Origin: an uncultured Collinsella sp.
GTDB lineage: Bacteria > Actinomycetota > Coriobacteriia > Coriobacteriales > Coriobacteriaceae
Length of the DNA stretch: 64,000 nucleotides
Assembly: GCA_900541855.1 (NCBI GenBank)
Contig: UQLD01000001.1
Coordinates: 1-64,000 of the forward strand
Reading direction: 5' to 3'
The notes beneath the pieces are model-generated. The model made no database searches. It saw nothing but the letters and a program-made list of their open reading frames with translations, and was not told where the DNA came from. A program made the translations under genes and the position numbers. Of this stretch, positions 1-8,526 are shown piece after piece (position 1 is the first letter of the stretch; every line of letters begins with the position of its first letter).

Positions 1-136
1 CCTGCTTCATAAAGAAGGGCCCGTAGATGGGTGAATTGAACGCAATGGGGACGGAAAAGGCTGCAGCGAGAACGAGCGTACAAATCCATACGGCCCTGTC
101 TCTTAGGATTAGTTTGAGAAGAAGTCGACAGCACAT
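1..136 (-). CDS. ABC transporter permease, N-terminal part (runs off the left edge)
   Basis: An open frame begins at an ATG at 136 and is still open at base 1. A GTAGGTG-like ribosome site lies about 8 bases upstream. The first 45 residues are a basic start (MCCRLLLKLILRDR) followed by one hydrophobic segment, the layout of an ABC-2 type permease. The N-terminus of the 740-residue permease upstream in the same operon has the same layout. It follows the ATPase gene by about 150 bases on the same strand, so it is probably another membrane subunit of that transporter. Function is inferred from context because only a fragment is visible. Confidence 0.5.
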   Translation of the reverse strand, partial: MCCRLLLKLILRDRAVWICTLVLAAAFSVPIAFNSPIYGPFFMKQ

Positions 137-289
137 TTAGAAGCACCTACATTTCTCAAAGCATCGTTAGATTAATAATGACAGCCCGAATGAAGATGCG
201 TGCGACGGGGGCGAGGCGAATGGCTGAGCGGTATCGATACGCTGGTTCAACGGTATCACATTGGCCACATAGATTTTTAACTTGCATTT

Positions 290-1030
290 CTACCCGCCCT
301 TTTCGTAGAGTCGCCGATACGTGCTTAGCGCACCCTCGGCGCGTCCGGCAGGCTTTGCGAAATGGGATCCAGGAGACTTCGGCGCAGCATCATCTTGCGG
401 AATGCTTCTAATGAGCCTCCCATCCTTCAAAAACAGAATCTCATCGCACAGCCTATCGACCGAATCCAAGATGTGGGATGACATGATGATGCACGTACCA
501 GAATCGGCCAGCTTCCTGAGAATCTCGGAATGCAAGTCCACCCTGCTGGGGTCGAGCGCGTTCATGGGCTCATCTAATAGAAGGTACCGCGCGCCCGTCG
601 CATACGCAATCGCCAGGGTAAGCTGCTGCTTCATGCCCTGGCTCAGAGTGCGGATCCTCATCTTCGCGAACTCGCCTATCTGCGTTTGTTCCACTATCTC
701 TTCGATATCGCGAGCATGCGGCCACATATCGCAAACCATCTTGAGGTGATCTTCCGCACGCAATCCGGGATACAGCAGCGTCCCCTCACCAGGTGCATAG
801 AAGATCATAGAACGGACCTCTCTCGCACCCGTACCCTGCACCTCATCCAGAACGATGCTCCCGTCCACGCGAGGACCCGGCAAACCTGCCATCGCACGCA
901 GCAACGTCGTCTTTCCATGCCCGTTCGGAGCGACGAGACCGTAGACCGTACCCGGGGCAAACTCAGCGTTCACCGAATCTACGAGCACCTTCTTTCCATA
1001 AGAGATCGTCAGCGTTTGAAGGTCAATCAT
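290..1030 (-). CDS. ABC transporter ATP-binding protein
   Basis: A 246-residue ABC ATPase with Walker A (PNGHGKTT), the signature LSQGMKQQ, Walker B (LLLDEP) and the switch histidine (SSHIL). I chose the ATG at 1030 because an AAAGGGG ribosome site stands about 9 bases before it; the ATG at 1039 is too close to that site. The upstream permease stops only 5 bases before, so the two are co-translated or nearly so. It energises the adjacent permeases. The glycine-histidine pair in Walker A (GHGKT) is a mild variant. The substrate is not visible in the sequence; the secreted peptide at the head of the operon is the best guess. Confidence 0.85.
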   Translation of the reverse strand: MIDLQTLTISYGKKVLVDSVNAEFAPGTVYGLVAPNGHGKTTLLRAMAGLPGPRVDGSIVLDEVQGTGAREVRSMIFYAPGEGTLLYPGLRAEDHLKMVCDMWPHARDIEEIVEQTQIGEFAKMRIRTLSQGMKQQLTLAIAYATGARYLLLDEPMNALDPSRVDLHSEILRKLADSGTCIIMSSHILDSVDRLCDEILFLKDGRLIRSIPQDDAAPKSPGSHFAKPAGRAEGALSTYRRLYEKGG

Positions 1031-1035
1031 CGAGA

Positions 1036-3258
1036 TCATCCCCTTTCGATCTTTGGAACACTCAGGCGCACCATCAACGGAGATACGGCGCCCAAGACCA
1101 CCAGCAGAGCGCCCGATGCGCCGACGACCTCTCCAAAAGGCATCGCGTTCGTCCCTCGCCCAAGGAACCCAATCGTCCCCACCTGGGAAGCGGGATCAAA
1201 CGAGGCGAATGGAGCCAGCAGCGCGACGCCCATGCCCACGCTTTCAACATGAGCGCTCAACGAACCCAACACCAAGAGAACCGCGCAAACCATTCCGGTG
1301 ACAACGGGGTTGCGGCTAATCGCTGCTGTCAACGCAGCGACGACGGAAATCACGCCGTATGCCATGACCAGCAACGGAATACTGCACAACACCGCCTCCC
1401 CCACCATGGACGTTGTCGAAGCTCCCGCCCGAATGAGAGCGACGGGATACTCCGATCCACCCGCACCGTTCTTAATCACGGACACAACGACAGCGGGAAC
1501 CATCGACACCAAAAGCAGCACCAAGCCAAGCAGGAGAGCCAGCGCAACAGCCGTCAGAAAACGCACATGCGCTGTTGCGGGGATCTGGAGAACCAGAAGG
1601 GAACGACACTGCAGGTGGGTGCACGCGAGCGATGTGACAACCACGGGCAACAGCAAAAATAAGGAGGGAAGCGCTGCCTGGAGATACGAAAGGAGGATTA
1701 ATGGGGGCATCTTCGTACTTAACTCGTAAACCTTGGGGTCCGGCAAGCTCGCGATCGACTCAAGCAGAAGGGCGCGCGCCTCCGCACGAGAAGGAGTCTC
1801 CGGCTCGATTCCGATCGATTGCAGGAGAGTCGCATCTGCCGCGCCCAGCTCACCTCGAGCGCGCTCGTACGTCGCAAGGCTTCGAAACCCCTCCGCAGGC
1901 ATAGGCGCGTACACGAAACCCGAAAGAGCATCCCGCATGTCTTCCAGGGCCGCTTTGCCCTCGACGTCCATATTCGCAGCGTTCTGCTCTAGATACCGAT
2001 CTATTGAACGGAGCTCCCCATCCCTATACCGAACAGCGGAAACGTTATCAGCGTCAGGAAACATCTCGACCAGAGCCGGGGCCAGCATCGTCGTCGACAT
2101 TGCAATCGCGCATACGGCGAGGGTAGGAGAACGCAGGAGCAGTTTCCCCATCGTTCTTACGTATGCAACGGCGGAGGCACAAGCGCTCGAACGAGTTGCC
2201 GTTCTCGATGCAGTGAAGGAACCTCTCTCAAGACAAATCGGGGATATCGGGCACGCGCAGCCGCTCTTTCCAGCAACGCAAAGCAGGCTAATTGCCAGCA
2301 CCTCGATCCCGATTGCGCATACGAGGGCAATCGCGCCACGCTCGAAGCAAAGTCCAGGCAGATTCACTATCTGCGTTGTCGGGTACGGGCTATAGGCGCC
2401 GACGGTCAACTCAGTGTTCGCATACGTAAGGGGATTCAACAGGGCGAACTCACGTAAAGCGATGGATCTTCCGTAATACCCGGGAACCATCGTCACCCCC
2501 ATCAGGGCACATACGAACACGATTCCAAGCGTAGGGTTATTGGCAATCTTCACGGCAAGGTGAACGACAAGCGAGATGAACGCTGCCACCAAGAATTGCA
2601 AGATGGCCGTCTGCGCGAACACCAGCCAAGCCGGTTTGATAACCGGAGTCGCATATTGAATGTAGCCTATCGGATAGAACGGCGAGCCCGGGCCATTCTT
2701 CACAAGCGCGGCGATTATCCCCGGAAGATTGATGGCGAGGACGGCAAGCATTGCAAAAACACTCGCCCATACGCTCGATGCAACAAGCCTGCCCAGCTCG
2801 CCCATCGGTGCCTGGATGATGAGCTTTTCACGTTTGTTAAGACGCGCGGCAAGGAACGAGACGGCAACGGCCGTTGCGACCCATAGCAAGTACTCCTTCG
2901 ATCCGTCATAATAGGTGTACTCTCCATCCGATATCTGCAGAAACGGAAGTAGGGGAGAGAGCGGTGCCAAGATAAGACGTCCCGCGGCAAGAGGGTACAG
3001 AAGCGCGGGCATGCTTGATGAAGAGGTATAGACACCGTCCTCCCCCGCATTCACAAGCGCATCCGCATAGGATGCTGACAATTCCTGCTCAACACGGGTT
3101 ATTCCCGACTCGAGGTATTCGACCCGTCCGTCGATGCCAGCCGCGCTCCTGAAGACGGGCAGAGCACAAAGAACCATCAACGCAACAACGACAACACAGA
3201 GCGACCTGGAGGAGAGAAGCGACCTAAAGATCGCCTTCGAGATTTTGAGCATATTCAT
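1036..3258 (-). CDS. Double-length ABC-2-like permease with internally repeated halves
   Basis: A 740-residue membrane protein. The ATG at 3258 (MNMLKIS) follows a GAGGTTAAGG ribosome site and is preferred to the upstream ATG at 3324. Each half begins with a hydrophobic anchor, has a large soluble loop, then a cluster of membrane helices. Both halves contain a related motif, VKNGPGSPFYPIGYI in the first and IKNGAGGSEYPVALI in the second, followed by an NP-x2-G helix start (NNPTLG, RNPVVTG). This indicates tandem duplication and fusion of two permease modules. The length and position between a small secreted peptide and an ATPase resemble the bacteriocin-associated membrane protein of lactococcin-972-type operons, but that is an inference. 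Confidence 0.65.
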   Translation of the reverse strand: MNMLKISKAIFRSLLSSRSLCVVVVALMVLCALPVFRSAAGIDGRVEYLESGITRVEQELSASYADALVNAGEDGVYTSSSSMPALLYPLAAGRLILAPLSPLLPFLQISDGEYTYYDGSKEYLLWVATAVAVSFLAARLNKREKLIIQAPMGELGRLVASSVWASVFAMLAVLAINLPGIIAALVKNGPGSPFYPIGYIQYATPVIKPAWLVFAQTAILQFLVAAFISLVVHLAVKIANNPTLGIVFVCALMGVTMVPGYYGRSIALREFALLNPLTYANTELTVGAYSPYPTTQIVNLPGLCFERGAIALVCAIGIEVLAISLLCVAGKSGCACPISPICLERGSFTASRTATRSSACASAVAYVRTMGKLLLRSPTLAVCAIAMSTTMLAPALVEMFPDADNVSAVRYRDGELRSIDRYLEQNAANMDVEGKAALEDMRDALSGFVYAPMPAEGFRSLATYERARGELGAADATLLQSIGIEPETPSRAEARALLLESIASLPDPKVYELSTKMPPLILLSYLQAALPSLFLLLPVVVTSLACTHLQCRSLLVLQIPATAHVRFLTAVALALLLGLVLLLVSMVPAVVVSVIKNGAGGSEYPVALIRAGASTTSMVGEAVLCSIPLLVMAYGVISVVAALTAAISRNPVVTGMVCAVLLVLGSLSAHVESVGMGVALLAPFASFDPASQVGTIGFLGRGTNAMPFGEVVGASGALLVVLGAVSPLMVRLSVPKIERG

Positions 3259-3291
3259 CGCCAACCTTAACCTCATCCAGTCGGAACAGAG

Positions 3292-3314
3292 GGGCCGAAC
3301 AAAATGCTCGGCCC
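3292..3314 (-). terminator. Hairpin between secreted peptide and permease genes
   Basis: A 7-bp GGGCCGA/TCGGCCC stem lies just after the peptide gene and before the permease. There is no T-run, so it looks like a processing or partial read-through site that would let the peptide be made in excess. Confidence 0.4.
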
Positions 3315-3324
3315 TTCCTCGCAT

Positions 3325-3690
3325 CTAGTAGGTGCTATAGACAAATTGCCATTTATCAGTTGTGCCAAGAACACCACAGGAGCACATTGCAGCGAGGCGG
3401 GATTCCCTATGATGCGCGGATCGGCGATAGCCATTTCGGTAGGAGATCGTCTTGTAAGAGATGTTGAACATCGAGATGCTGTGCCCGCTTACGCCGCGAG
3501 GACAGCTGTAGCTCCAGTAGGTATCGACGACGTCGTCCGTATACCCGAGGGGCTCAACGAGGGCACACTGGCTGCTCTCCTGGGAAGGAGGCATCGGGGT
3601 ATCCGCAAAAGCGGGGGCTCCCGGCAGCAACAGACAAAGAGCGAGGCCGAGGAAAACCAAGAGCTTACACGACTTAACAGTACTGAACAT
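3325..3690 (-). CDS. Small secreted Cys-containing peptide, possible lactococcin-972-like bacteriocin
   Basis: A 121-residue precursor. The ATG at 3690 has GGAGAGG correctly spaced upstream; an in-frame TTG at 3702 would overlap that site. Residues 1-29 form a classic Sec signal peptide ending APAFA, giving a mature peptide of about 92 residues. The mature part has four cysteines, is rich in Ser, Tyr, Arg and His, and ends in aromatics (FVYSTY). It heads an operon with a double-length permease and an ABC ATPase. That arrangement, the YWSY start and the aromatic C-terminus recall lactococcin 972 relatives, but those usually lack cysteines. It could equally be another exported peptide with a dedicated transporter. 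Confidence 0.6.
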   Translation of the reverse strand: MFSTVKSCKLLVFLGLALCLLLPGAPAFADTPMPPSQESSQCALVEPLGYTDDVVDTYWSYSCPRGVSGHSISMFNISYKTISYRNGYRRSAHHRESRLAAMCSCGVLGTTDKWQFVYSTY

Positions 3691-3810
3691 AATCCTCTCC
3701 AATCTAGAGGGATTTCGGTTGCAGCATGCTGTGATTACTTGCCGGCAAAGTCAATTTAACATAAACTGTTAAAAAGTAACCTGAGTTTTTTAAATTCTTC
3801 GGAGGTTATT

Positions 3811-4322
3811 ATGAGTCCGACAATCGCACTCCCCGGCTTCATTCCTTCCGCATCGCATGTGCGATAGCCTCTGCGACCCTTTGCGCCACCGCCATCGCAC
3901 AAGTGGCGTTCTCCTTAAAGCCAGCAATCGAAGTGCTCGACAACCCTGTAATTGCAGACTCCCCCGCGTATCCAGCCCTTGCGATCTCGACATTGGTCCC
4001 TGCCGTCATCGGTATCGCTACGACCATCCTCAGCGCCGTTCTCGTGTGGACGATCAAGAGCGGAGACCCCTTCAAGAAAGGGTCTGCGACATGCTTGAAG
4101 GTGCTCGGCATTCTCTTCGTTGTTCAAGCTGCCACCAGCCTCTACGCCGGCTCACTCAAAACCTCCGTTTCGATGTTTGGCGGCGAGGGGGCCGTCGGTG
4201 CCCAAGAGATCGCTTCATCATTCGATTGGACCTCTCTGGTTCTCGGCATCGTCCTGTTCATGCTTTCCCAGCTCTTCTTGTACGCCCGAGAGCTGTACCT
4301 CGACTCCGACGAGATTGCGTAA
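3811..4322 (+). pseudogene. DUF2975-type membrane protein gene, frameshifted near its start
   Basis: A perfect ribosome site (GGAGG, 5-base spacing) precedes the ATG at 3811, but that frame stops after 18 codons. The frame carrying the real protein (3813 onward, ending at 4322) reads ESDNRTPRLHSF then a hydrophobic helix (IACAIASATLCATAIA), and three further helices. It has no ribosome site of its own; the only in-frame start is a GTG at 3903 inside the first helix region. Inserting four bases (a second GAGT) after ATGAGT would restore one reading frame of about 171 codons. The downstream HTH gene is the usual partner of DUF2975 proteins. The gene may be inactive, phase-variable, or misread in sequencing. 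Confidence 0.6.
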
Positions 4323-4331
4323 GGAAACGCC

Positions 4332-4583
4332 ATGCCCGTAATTGTTCGCCTCGACAAGATCATGGCCGAGCGAAAGATTTCCTCGAACGAACTTGCCGAA
4401 AGGATTGGAACCACGCCCGTGAACCTGTCCCGTATTAAAAAAGGGCATATTCGCGGCATTCGCTTCAACACACTCGAGCAGCTATGCCTCGCCCTTCGTT
4501 GCCAACCCGGAGACCTTCTCGAAGTCATGAGCGAGGAGGATGCCCGAAAGGAGTTCGGACTCGATTGGTCCGCCGAGGATTAG
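4332..4583 (+). CDS. Small Xre/YozG-like HTH regulator
   Basis: An 83-residue protein that is almost entirely one Cro/C1-type helix-turn-helix (residues about 8-65), with the SSNELAERIG ... NLSRIKKG recognition unit and the LEQLCLALRCQPGDLLE C-terminal helices typical of the HTH_26 family. It starts 9 bases after the DUF2975 gene behind an AAGGAAA site. In many Firmicutes and actinobacteria such a regulator is paired with a DUF2975 membrane protein. Its TAG stop is followed, in the same frame, by the integrase remnant. Confidence 0.85.
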   Translation: MPVIVRLDKIMAERKISSNELAERIGTTPVNLSRIKKGHIRGIRFNTLEQLCLALRCQPGDLLEVMSEEDARKEFGLDWSAED

Positions 4584-5309
4584 AGGGCGGTCGTACTCGC
4601 CCTGCACACGGGGATGCGAATCGGCGAGGTCTGCGGCCTTCGGTGGTGCGATGTGGATTTCGAGACGGGCCTGATCTCGATCAGACACTCGGTGGCGTAC
4701 GCGAAGGGAATGGGTTCGTTCATCAAGGACACCAAGACTCATGACGCCAGGGGTATCCCCATCGACCCGGTCGGCCTACTCCCCTTCCTGAAGGAGACCC
4801 ACGAGATCGACTGCGGAAAGCTGCGCTTGCGCGGCCTTACCGGGGCGGTCGAGATCGGGGACTGCTACATCCTGTCGGAGCCGGGCGCGACCTTCGCGAC
4901 GACAAGCTATATCCGCAGGGCGTTCAAGACGTTCTCGGAGACCAACGGCCTCATGGGCACCAACGACGAGCTGATCACGTTCCACGGCCTTCGCCACACG
5001 TTCGCAACGCAGTGGATCCGCCAAGGCGGCGATATCAAGGCGCTCCAATCGATCCTCGGCCACAAGGACGCCATGGCGACGCTCAACGTCTACGCCGACA
5101 TCGAGCCCATCTCCAAAATCCATAACATGCTGCGCGCCACGCCGTGCCTTTGGCGCGGGCACCTCGGGCCGAGGGTCGATCCGGGTCCCATGTTCCAACA
5201 GAGGATCCAGGAGTCCATCGAGACGCTCCAGGCGTTCGGCTACGGCATCACCGAGCCGGACGACCGAAATATCGCCATACGCGACGTGAAGACGAACAGT
5301 TGGCTCTAG
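4584..5309 (+). pseudogene. Tyrosine recombinase (phage integrase), catalytic-domain remnant
   Basis: The frame begins immediately after the TAG of the HTH gene (RAVVLALHTGMRIGEVCGL) and runs to 5309. It contains the catalytic Arg (GMRIGEV), the HGLRHTFAT box, LGH and the Tyr nucleophile (NVYAD). The N-terminal SAM-like and arm-binding domains are missing and there is no ribosome site; the first ATG (4614) cuts into the conserved Arg motif. The C-terminus has an extra tail of about 70 residues after the Tyr. It is a relic of an integrative element that once sat here, and is probably not functional. Confidence 0.75.
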
Positions 5310-5705
5310 CTCACCGAGTACGCGGCAGTGCTGGGCCCATCCCAACTGAGGTCACGGTGGTCCGATAGGGGCGCCGCCCGCGGCATGCGCCGCGGAGCGG
5401 TATCCCCTACCGAAGGGCGGGGATGCCCTCCGCTTCCAGTTCGGAATCAGCCGTCGGAGGCGTTCGGCTGACTGCGGGAACGGCCTGTCCGCTCAATGTG
5501 TTCGGCTGAGATCGGAAATCAACCCAACACGAGCCGGACACGCGCCAGACGGCTCTTCCCCGTACGGCCTTCCCCCTTACGCTCATGTTGCAGGCATGTA
5601 ACGCCGCAGCGAGCGCGCCTTTTTTGCGCCAGACAGGTACAATGATGAACACTGTACCGTAGCGGAGCGCCCCGCGCGCGCCGCAATCACGCGAAAGGGT
5701 TTCCC
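5310..5705. other. Non-coding stretch with short repeats and a dyad before the ACT gene
   Basis: No convincing gene. It holds GC-rich short palindromes near 5370-5400 and two direct copies of GTTCGGCTGA about 40 bases apart (near 5463 and 5503). A 6-bp dyad GGTACA-N11-TGTACC (5636-5658) lies upstream of the ACT gene and may be a promoter-proximal operator. The direct repeats could be traces of the lost integrative element. Confidence 0.4.
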
Positions 5706-5993
5706 ATGGCCGAGATCTCGTCCTCCCGTATCGTCATCACCGTCCTTGGCAAGAACCGCCCCGGTATCGTCGCCGGCGTCACCCGTGTTCTGGGCGAGGC
5801 CAACGTCGACATCCGCGACATCACGCAGTCCATTATCGAGGACATCTTCACCATGACCATGCTGGCCGACACCGCCGAGTCCAAGCTCGACTTCGCCGAG
5901 CTGCAGAAGGCCCTGGCCGAGGCCGGCGAGCTTTCGGGCGTCAACGTGTCCATCCAGCGCGAGGACGTCTTTAACTTTATGTACCGCCTGTAG
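5706..5993 (+). CDS. ACT domain regulatory protein (UPF0237 type)
   Basis: A 95-residue protein with a single ACT fold: RIVITVLGKNRPGIVAGVTRVLGEANVDIRDI is the diagnostic first strand-helix-strand, with the ligand-binding RPGI turn. Proteins of this type are thought to sense amino acids or one-carbon metabolites. In many genomes the partner is a UPF0210 protein, which is absent here; the next gene is a citrate synthase. The ATG follows an AAAGGG site. Confidence 0.85.
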   Translation: MAEISSSRIVITVLGKNRPGIVAGVTRVLGEANVDIRDITQSIIEDIFTMTMLADTAESKLDFAELQKALAEAGELSGVNVSIQREDVFNFMYRL

Positions 5994-6070
5994 CGAACAA
6001 GCCGCCGGGGATTGCCTGACACGCGCATGCCCATGCAAGCCACCCCGATGCGGCCCGGAGAGGAGCGCGC

Positions 6071-7489
6071 ATGGCCTACGACGCCAAGAAAATCTATTAC
6101 CGCTTCGATGACCACTTGAGCCGACTGGTTCTGGGTTACGAAGCAAGCCGCCAGATTTCGTCTGAAAGCGAAAGCCTCTACCACGGCCTGCCGACCGACC
6201 CTTATGACGAGGGCTTGTTCGAAGAGCACAATGTCAAGCGCGGCCTGCGCAATGCCGACGGCTCGGGCGTGGTCGCGGGCCTCACTCGTATCTCGGATGT
6301 GCACGGCTACAACAAGGTCGACGGAAAGGTCGTGCCCGATCAGGGCAAGCTCACGCTTCGCGGCTACAGCATCGAGGATCTGGTCAACAATGCCCAGGCC
6401 GAGAATCGCTACGGCTACGAGGAAGTCGCCTATCTGCTTATCACGGGTTCGCTGCCCAACAAGGAAGAGCTCGACGGCTTTTGCGAGCGCCTGGGCGCCT
6501 TTAGACATCTAAGCGACGAGTACGTTAAAGAGTTCCCTATGACCACGGTGTCGTCGAGCATTATGAACGTGCTCCAGCGCGCCGTGCTGCTGCTCTACGC
6601 CTTCGATGCCGAACCAGACGTGATCACGCCCGAGCACGAAATCGACGTCGCCATTTCCATGCTCGCACGTCTCCCGCGCATTGCCGCCTTCGCACACATG
6701 GCCTCGGTCGCCAAGCTTCGCGGCTCCGAGGTTCACGTGCCGCACCCCACGCCCGGTCTCTCCACCGCCGAGACCATCCTACAGGTCCTGCGCGGCGGCA
6801 TGGCGTTCACCCGCGATGAGGCGATGCTGCTCGACGTTATGCTCATGCTGCATGCCGAGCACGGCGGCGGCAACAACTCCACCTTCGCTTGCCGCGTGCT
6901 GTCGTCTTCGGCCACCGACCCGTATTCCGCCTACGCCGCGGCTATCGGCTCGCTCAAGGGCCCGCGCCACGGCGGTGCCAATGCCAAGGTCGTGTCTATG
7001 CACGAGGACATCCGCGCGCATGTTTCCAACTGGGAAAATGAAGACGAGGTCGCGGCTTACCTGGGTAAGATCCTCGACAAGCAGGCCTTCGACGGCACGG
7101 GCCTCATCTACGGCATGGGCCACGCCGTCTATACGCTCAGCGACCCGCGCGCCGAGGTCTGCCGCCGTTACGCGCGCTCACTGGCAGCCAAGAAGGACTT
7201 GGGCGAAGAGTTCGCACTCATCGAGCGCATCGAGCGCCTGGCACCGCAGGTGATGCGCGACCACGGCATGACCAAGCCTATCTGCGCCAACATCGACCTG
7301 TACACAGGCTTTATCTACAAGATGCTCGGCGTGCCCGAGACGCTTTTTACGCCGCTTTTCGCCGTCGCCCGCATGGCCGGCTGGTCGGCACACCGCATGG
7401 AAGAGCTCTTCTGCGCGCATCGCATCATCCGCCCGGCATACCGTCCGGTGATCGAGCCGCTGGAATACAAGCCGCTCGCCGACCGCTAG
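6071..7489 (+). CDS. Citrate/2-methylcitrate synthase
   Basis: A 472-residue citrate synthase family protein. The active-site histidine motif is MGHAVYTLSDPRAE and the aspartate region is ICANIDLYTGFIYKMLGVP; HAEHGGGNNSTF is the first catalytic histidine loop. It condenses acetyl-CoA (or propionyl-CoA) with oxaloacetate. The N-terminal 60-residue extension and the SDVHGYNKVDGKV segment match the long form found in anaerobic Gram-positives. A terminator follows. In this type of fermentative anaerobe it most likely supplies 2-oxoglutarate for glutamate synthesis. Citrate versus methylcitrate specificity cannot be told from sequence. Confidence 0.88.
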   Translation: MAYDAKKIYYRFDDHLSRLVLGYEASRQISSESESLYHGLPTDPYDEGLFEEHNVKRGLRNADGSGVVAGLTRISDVHGYNKVDGKVVPDQGKLTLRGYSIEDLVNNAQAENRYGYEEVAYLLITGSLPNKEELDGFCERLGAFRHLSDEYVKEFPMTTVSSSIMNVLQRAVLLLYAFDAEPDVITPEHEIDVAISMLARLPRIAAFAHMASVAKLRGSEVHVPHPTPGLSTAETILQVLRGGMAFTRDEAMLLDVMLMLHAEHGGGNNSTFACRVLSSSATDPYSAYAAAIGSLKGPRHGGANAKVVSMHEDIRAHVSNWENEDEVAAYLGKILDKQAFDGTGLIYGMGHAVYTLSDPRAEVCRRYARSLAAKKDLGEEFALIERIERLAPQVMRDHGMTKPICANIDLYTGFIYKMLGVPETLFTPLFAVARMAGWSAHRMEELFCAHRIIRPAYRPVIEPLEYKPLADR

Positions 7490-7512
7490 GACGCGGACCG
7501 TTATAGAACCCG

Positions 7513-7551
7513 AGCGTGGCCAGGGCATCACCGCCCTCGGCCACGCTTTTT
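7513..7551 (+). terminator. Rho-independent terminator after citrate synthase
   Basis: A long stem (AGCGTGGCC-AGGGC pairing with GCCCT-C-GGCCACGCT) followed by TTTTT. Confidence 0.9.
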
Positions 7552-7576
7552 ATGCCAGCAGAAAGGGCTGCATCAA

Positions 7577-8419
7577 ATGATTGTGTTTTCCGATATGGAT
7601 GGAACGCTGTTGACGAGCGATAAGCAGATGAGCGATGCCACCTGGGCGATGCTCGACGAGCTCGCTCGACGCGGGATTGAATTTGTGCCCTGCACGGGAC
7701 GTCCGCTGTCGGGCATCTTTGAGCCCATCCTCGCCCATCCCGCCGTGCACTATGCCGTCTGCGCCAATGGCGCCAGCGTCTGGCAGCTCGACGACGATGT
7801 GCCCACCGACGCCTCGCGCGCCACGCGCATCTTGAGCCGACCGCTCGATTGCGGCATTGCCCATCGCATCCGCCGCATCGCCGCCGGCCACGATGTGACC
7901 TTCGATATCTTCGCGGACGGGCAGTGCTTCCTCCCCCGCTCGCTCTACACGCGCCTGGATGAGTTCTGCGGCGGCGACCCCCACATCGCAGCTTCGCTCG
8001 AGCGCACACGAACACCGATCGACATGGATATCGACAGCAAGATCGACGAGGTCGAGACGCTCGAACGCATCGCCATGTACTGGCACGACCCGGCCGATCG
8101 CGACGCCATCGCGGCGGAGCTCGACACGCTCGGAGGCATTGAGGTCACGCGTTCGTACGCCATGAATATCGAGGTCATGGGCGAGGGCGCCACCAAGGGA
8201 ACGGCCCTCACGTGGCTATGCGAGCACCTGGGCGAGCGTCTCGCCGACGCCTGGGCGTTCGGTGACAACATCAACGACATCCCCATGCTGCAGGCAGCGG
8301 GCCATGGCATGGCCATGATCAACGCCGAGCCCGAAGATCGCGAGGCCGCCGACGCCATCACCGAATACGACAACGACCACGACGGCGTCGCCCGCACCAT
8401 CATGGACGCCCTCGCCTAG
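7577..8419 (+). CDS. Cof-type HAD-IIB family phosphatase
   Basis: A 280-residue haloacid dehalogenase-like hydrolase. The nucleophile motif is FSDMDGTLLTSD at the N-terminus, motif II is CTGRP, motif III is the lysine in ATKGTAL, and motif IV is FGDNINDIPML. The large C2 cap between motifs II and III places it with Cof/YidA sugar-phosphate or nucleotide-sugar phosphatases. A weak AAAGGG site precedes the ATG. Its TAG stop forms the first bases of a 48-bp repeat. A paralogue lies on the opposite strand 100 bases further on. Confidence 0.88.
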   Translation: MIVFSDMDGTLLTSDKQMSDATWAMLDELARRGIEFVPCTGRPLSGIFEPILAHPAVHYAVCANGASVWQLDDDVPTDASRATRILSRPLDCGIAHRIRRIAAGHDVTFDIFADGQCFLPRSLYTRLDEFCGGDPHIAASLERTRTPIDMDIDSKIDEVETLERIAMYWHDPADRDAIAAELDTLGGIEVTRSYAMNIEVMGEGATKGTALTWLCEHLGERLADAWAFGDNINDIPMLQAAGHGMAMINAEPEDREAADAITEYDNDHDGVARTIMDALA

Positions 8420-8463
8420 TCATTGGGGACGTTCTTAAACGACTAGTCACTGGGGACACTCTT
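8416..8463 (+). repeat. 48-bp GGGGAC-core repeat, left copy of an inverted pair
   Basis: It begins exactly at the stop codon of the preceding phosphatase gene (CTAGTCATTGGGGAC...). It is itself two copies of a shorter CTAGTCAYTGGGGAC unit. Its reverse complement lies at 9484-9531 with one mismatch in 48. Confidence 0.9.
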
Positions 8464-8526
8464 CGCAAAAAGCCGCAAGGACTGTCCCCGGCTGCCGGCA
8501 GAAAAGGAACGTCCCCAACTGCCGGA

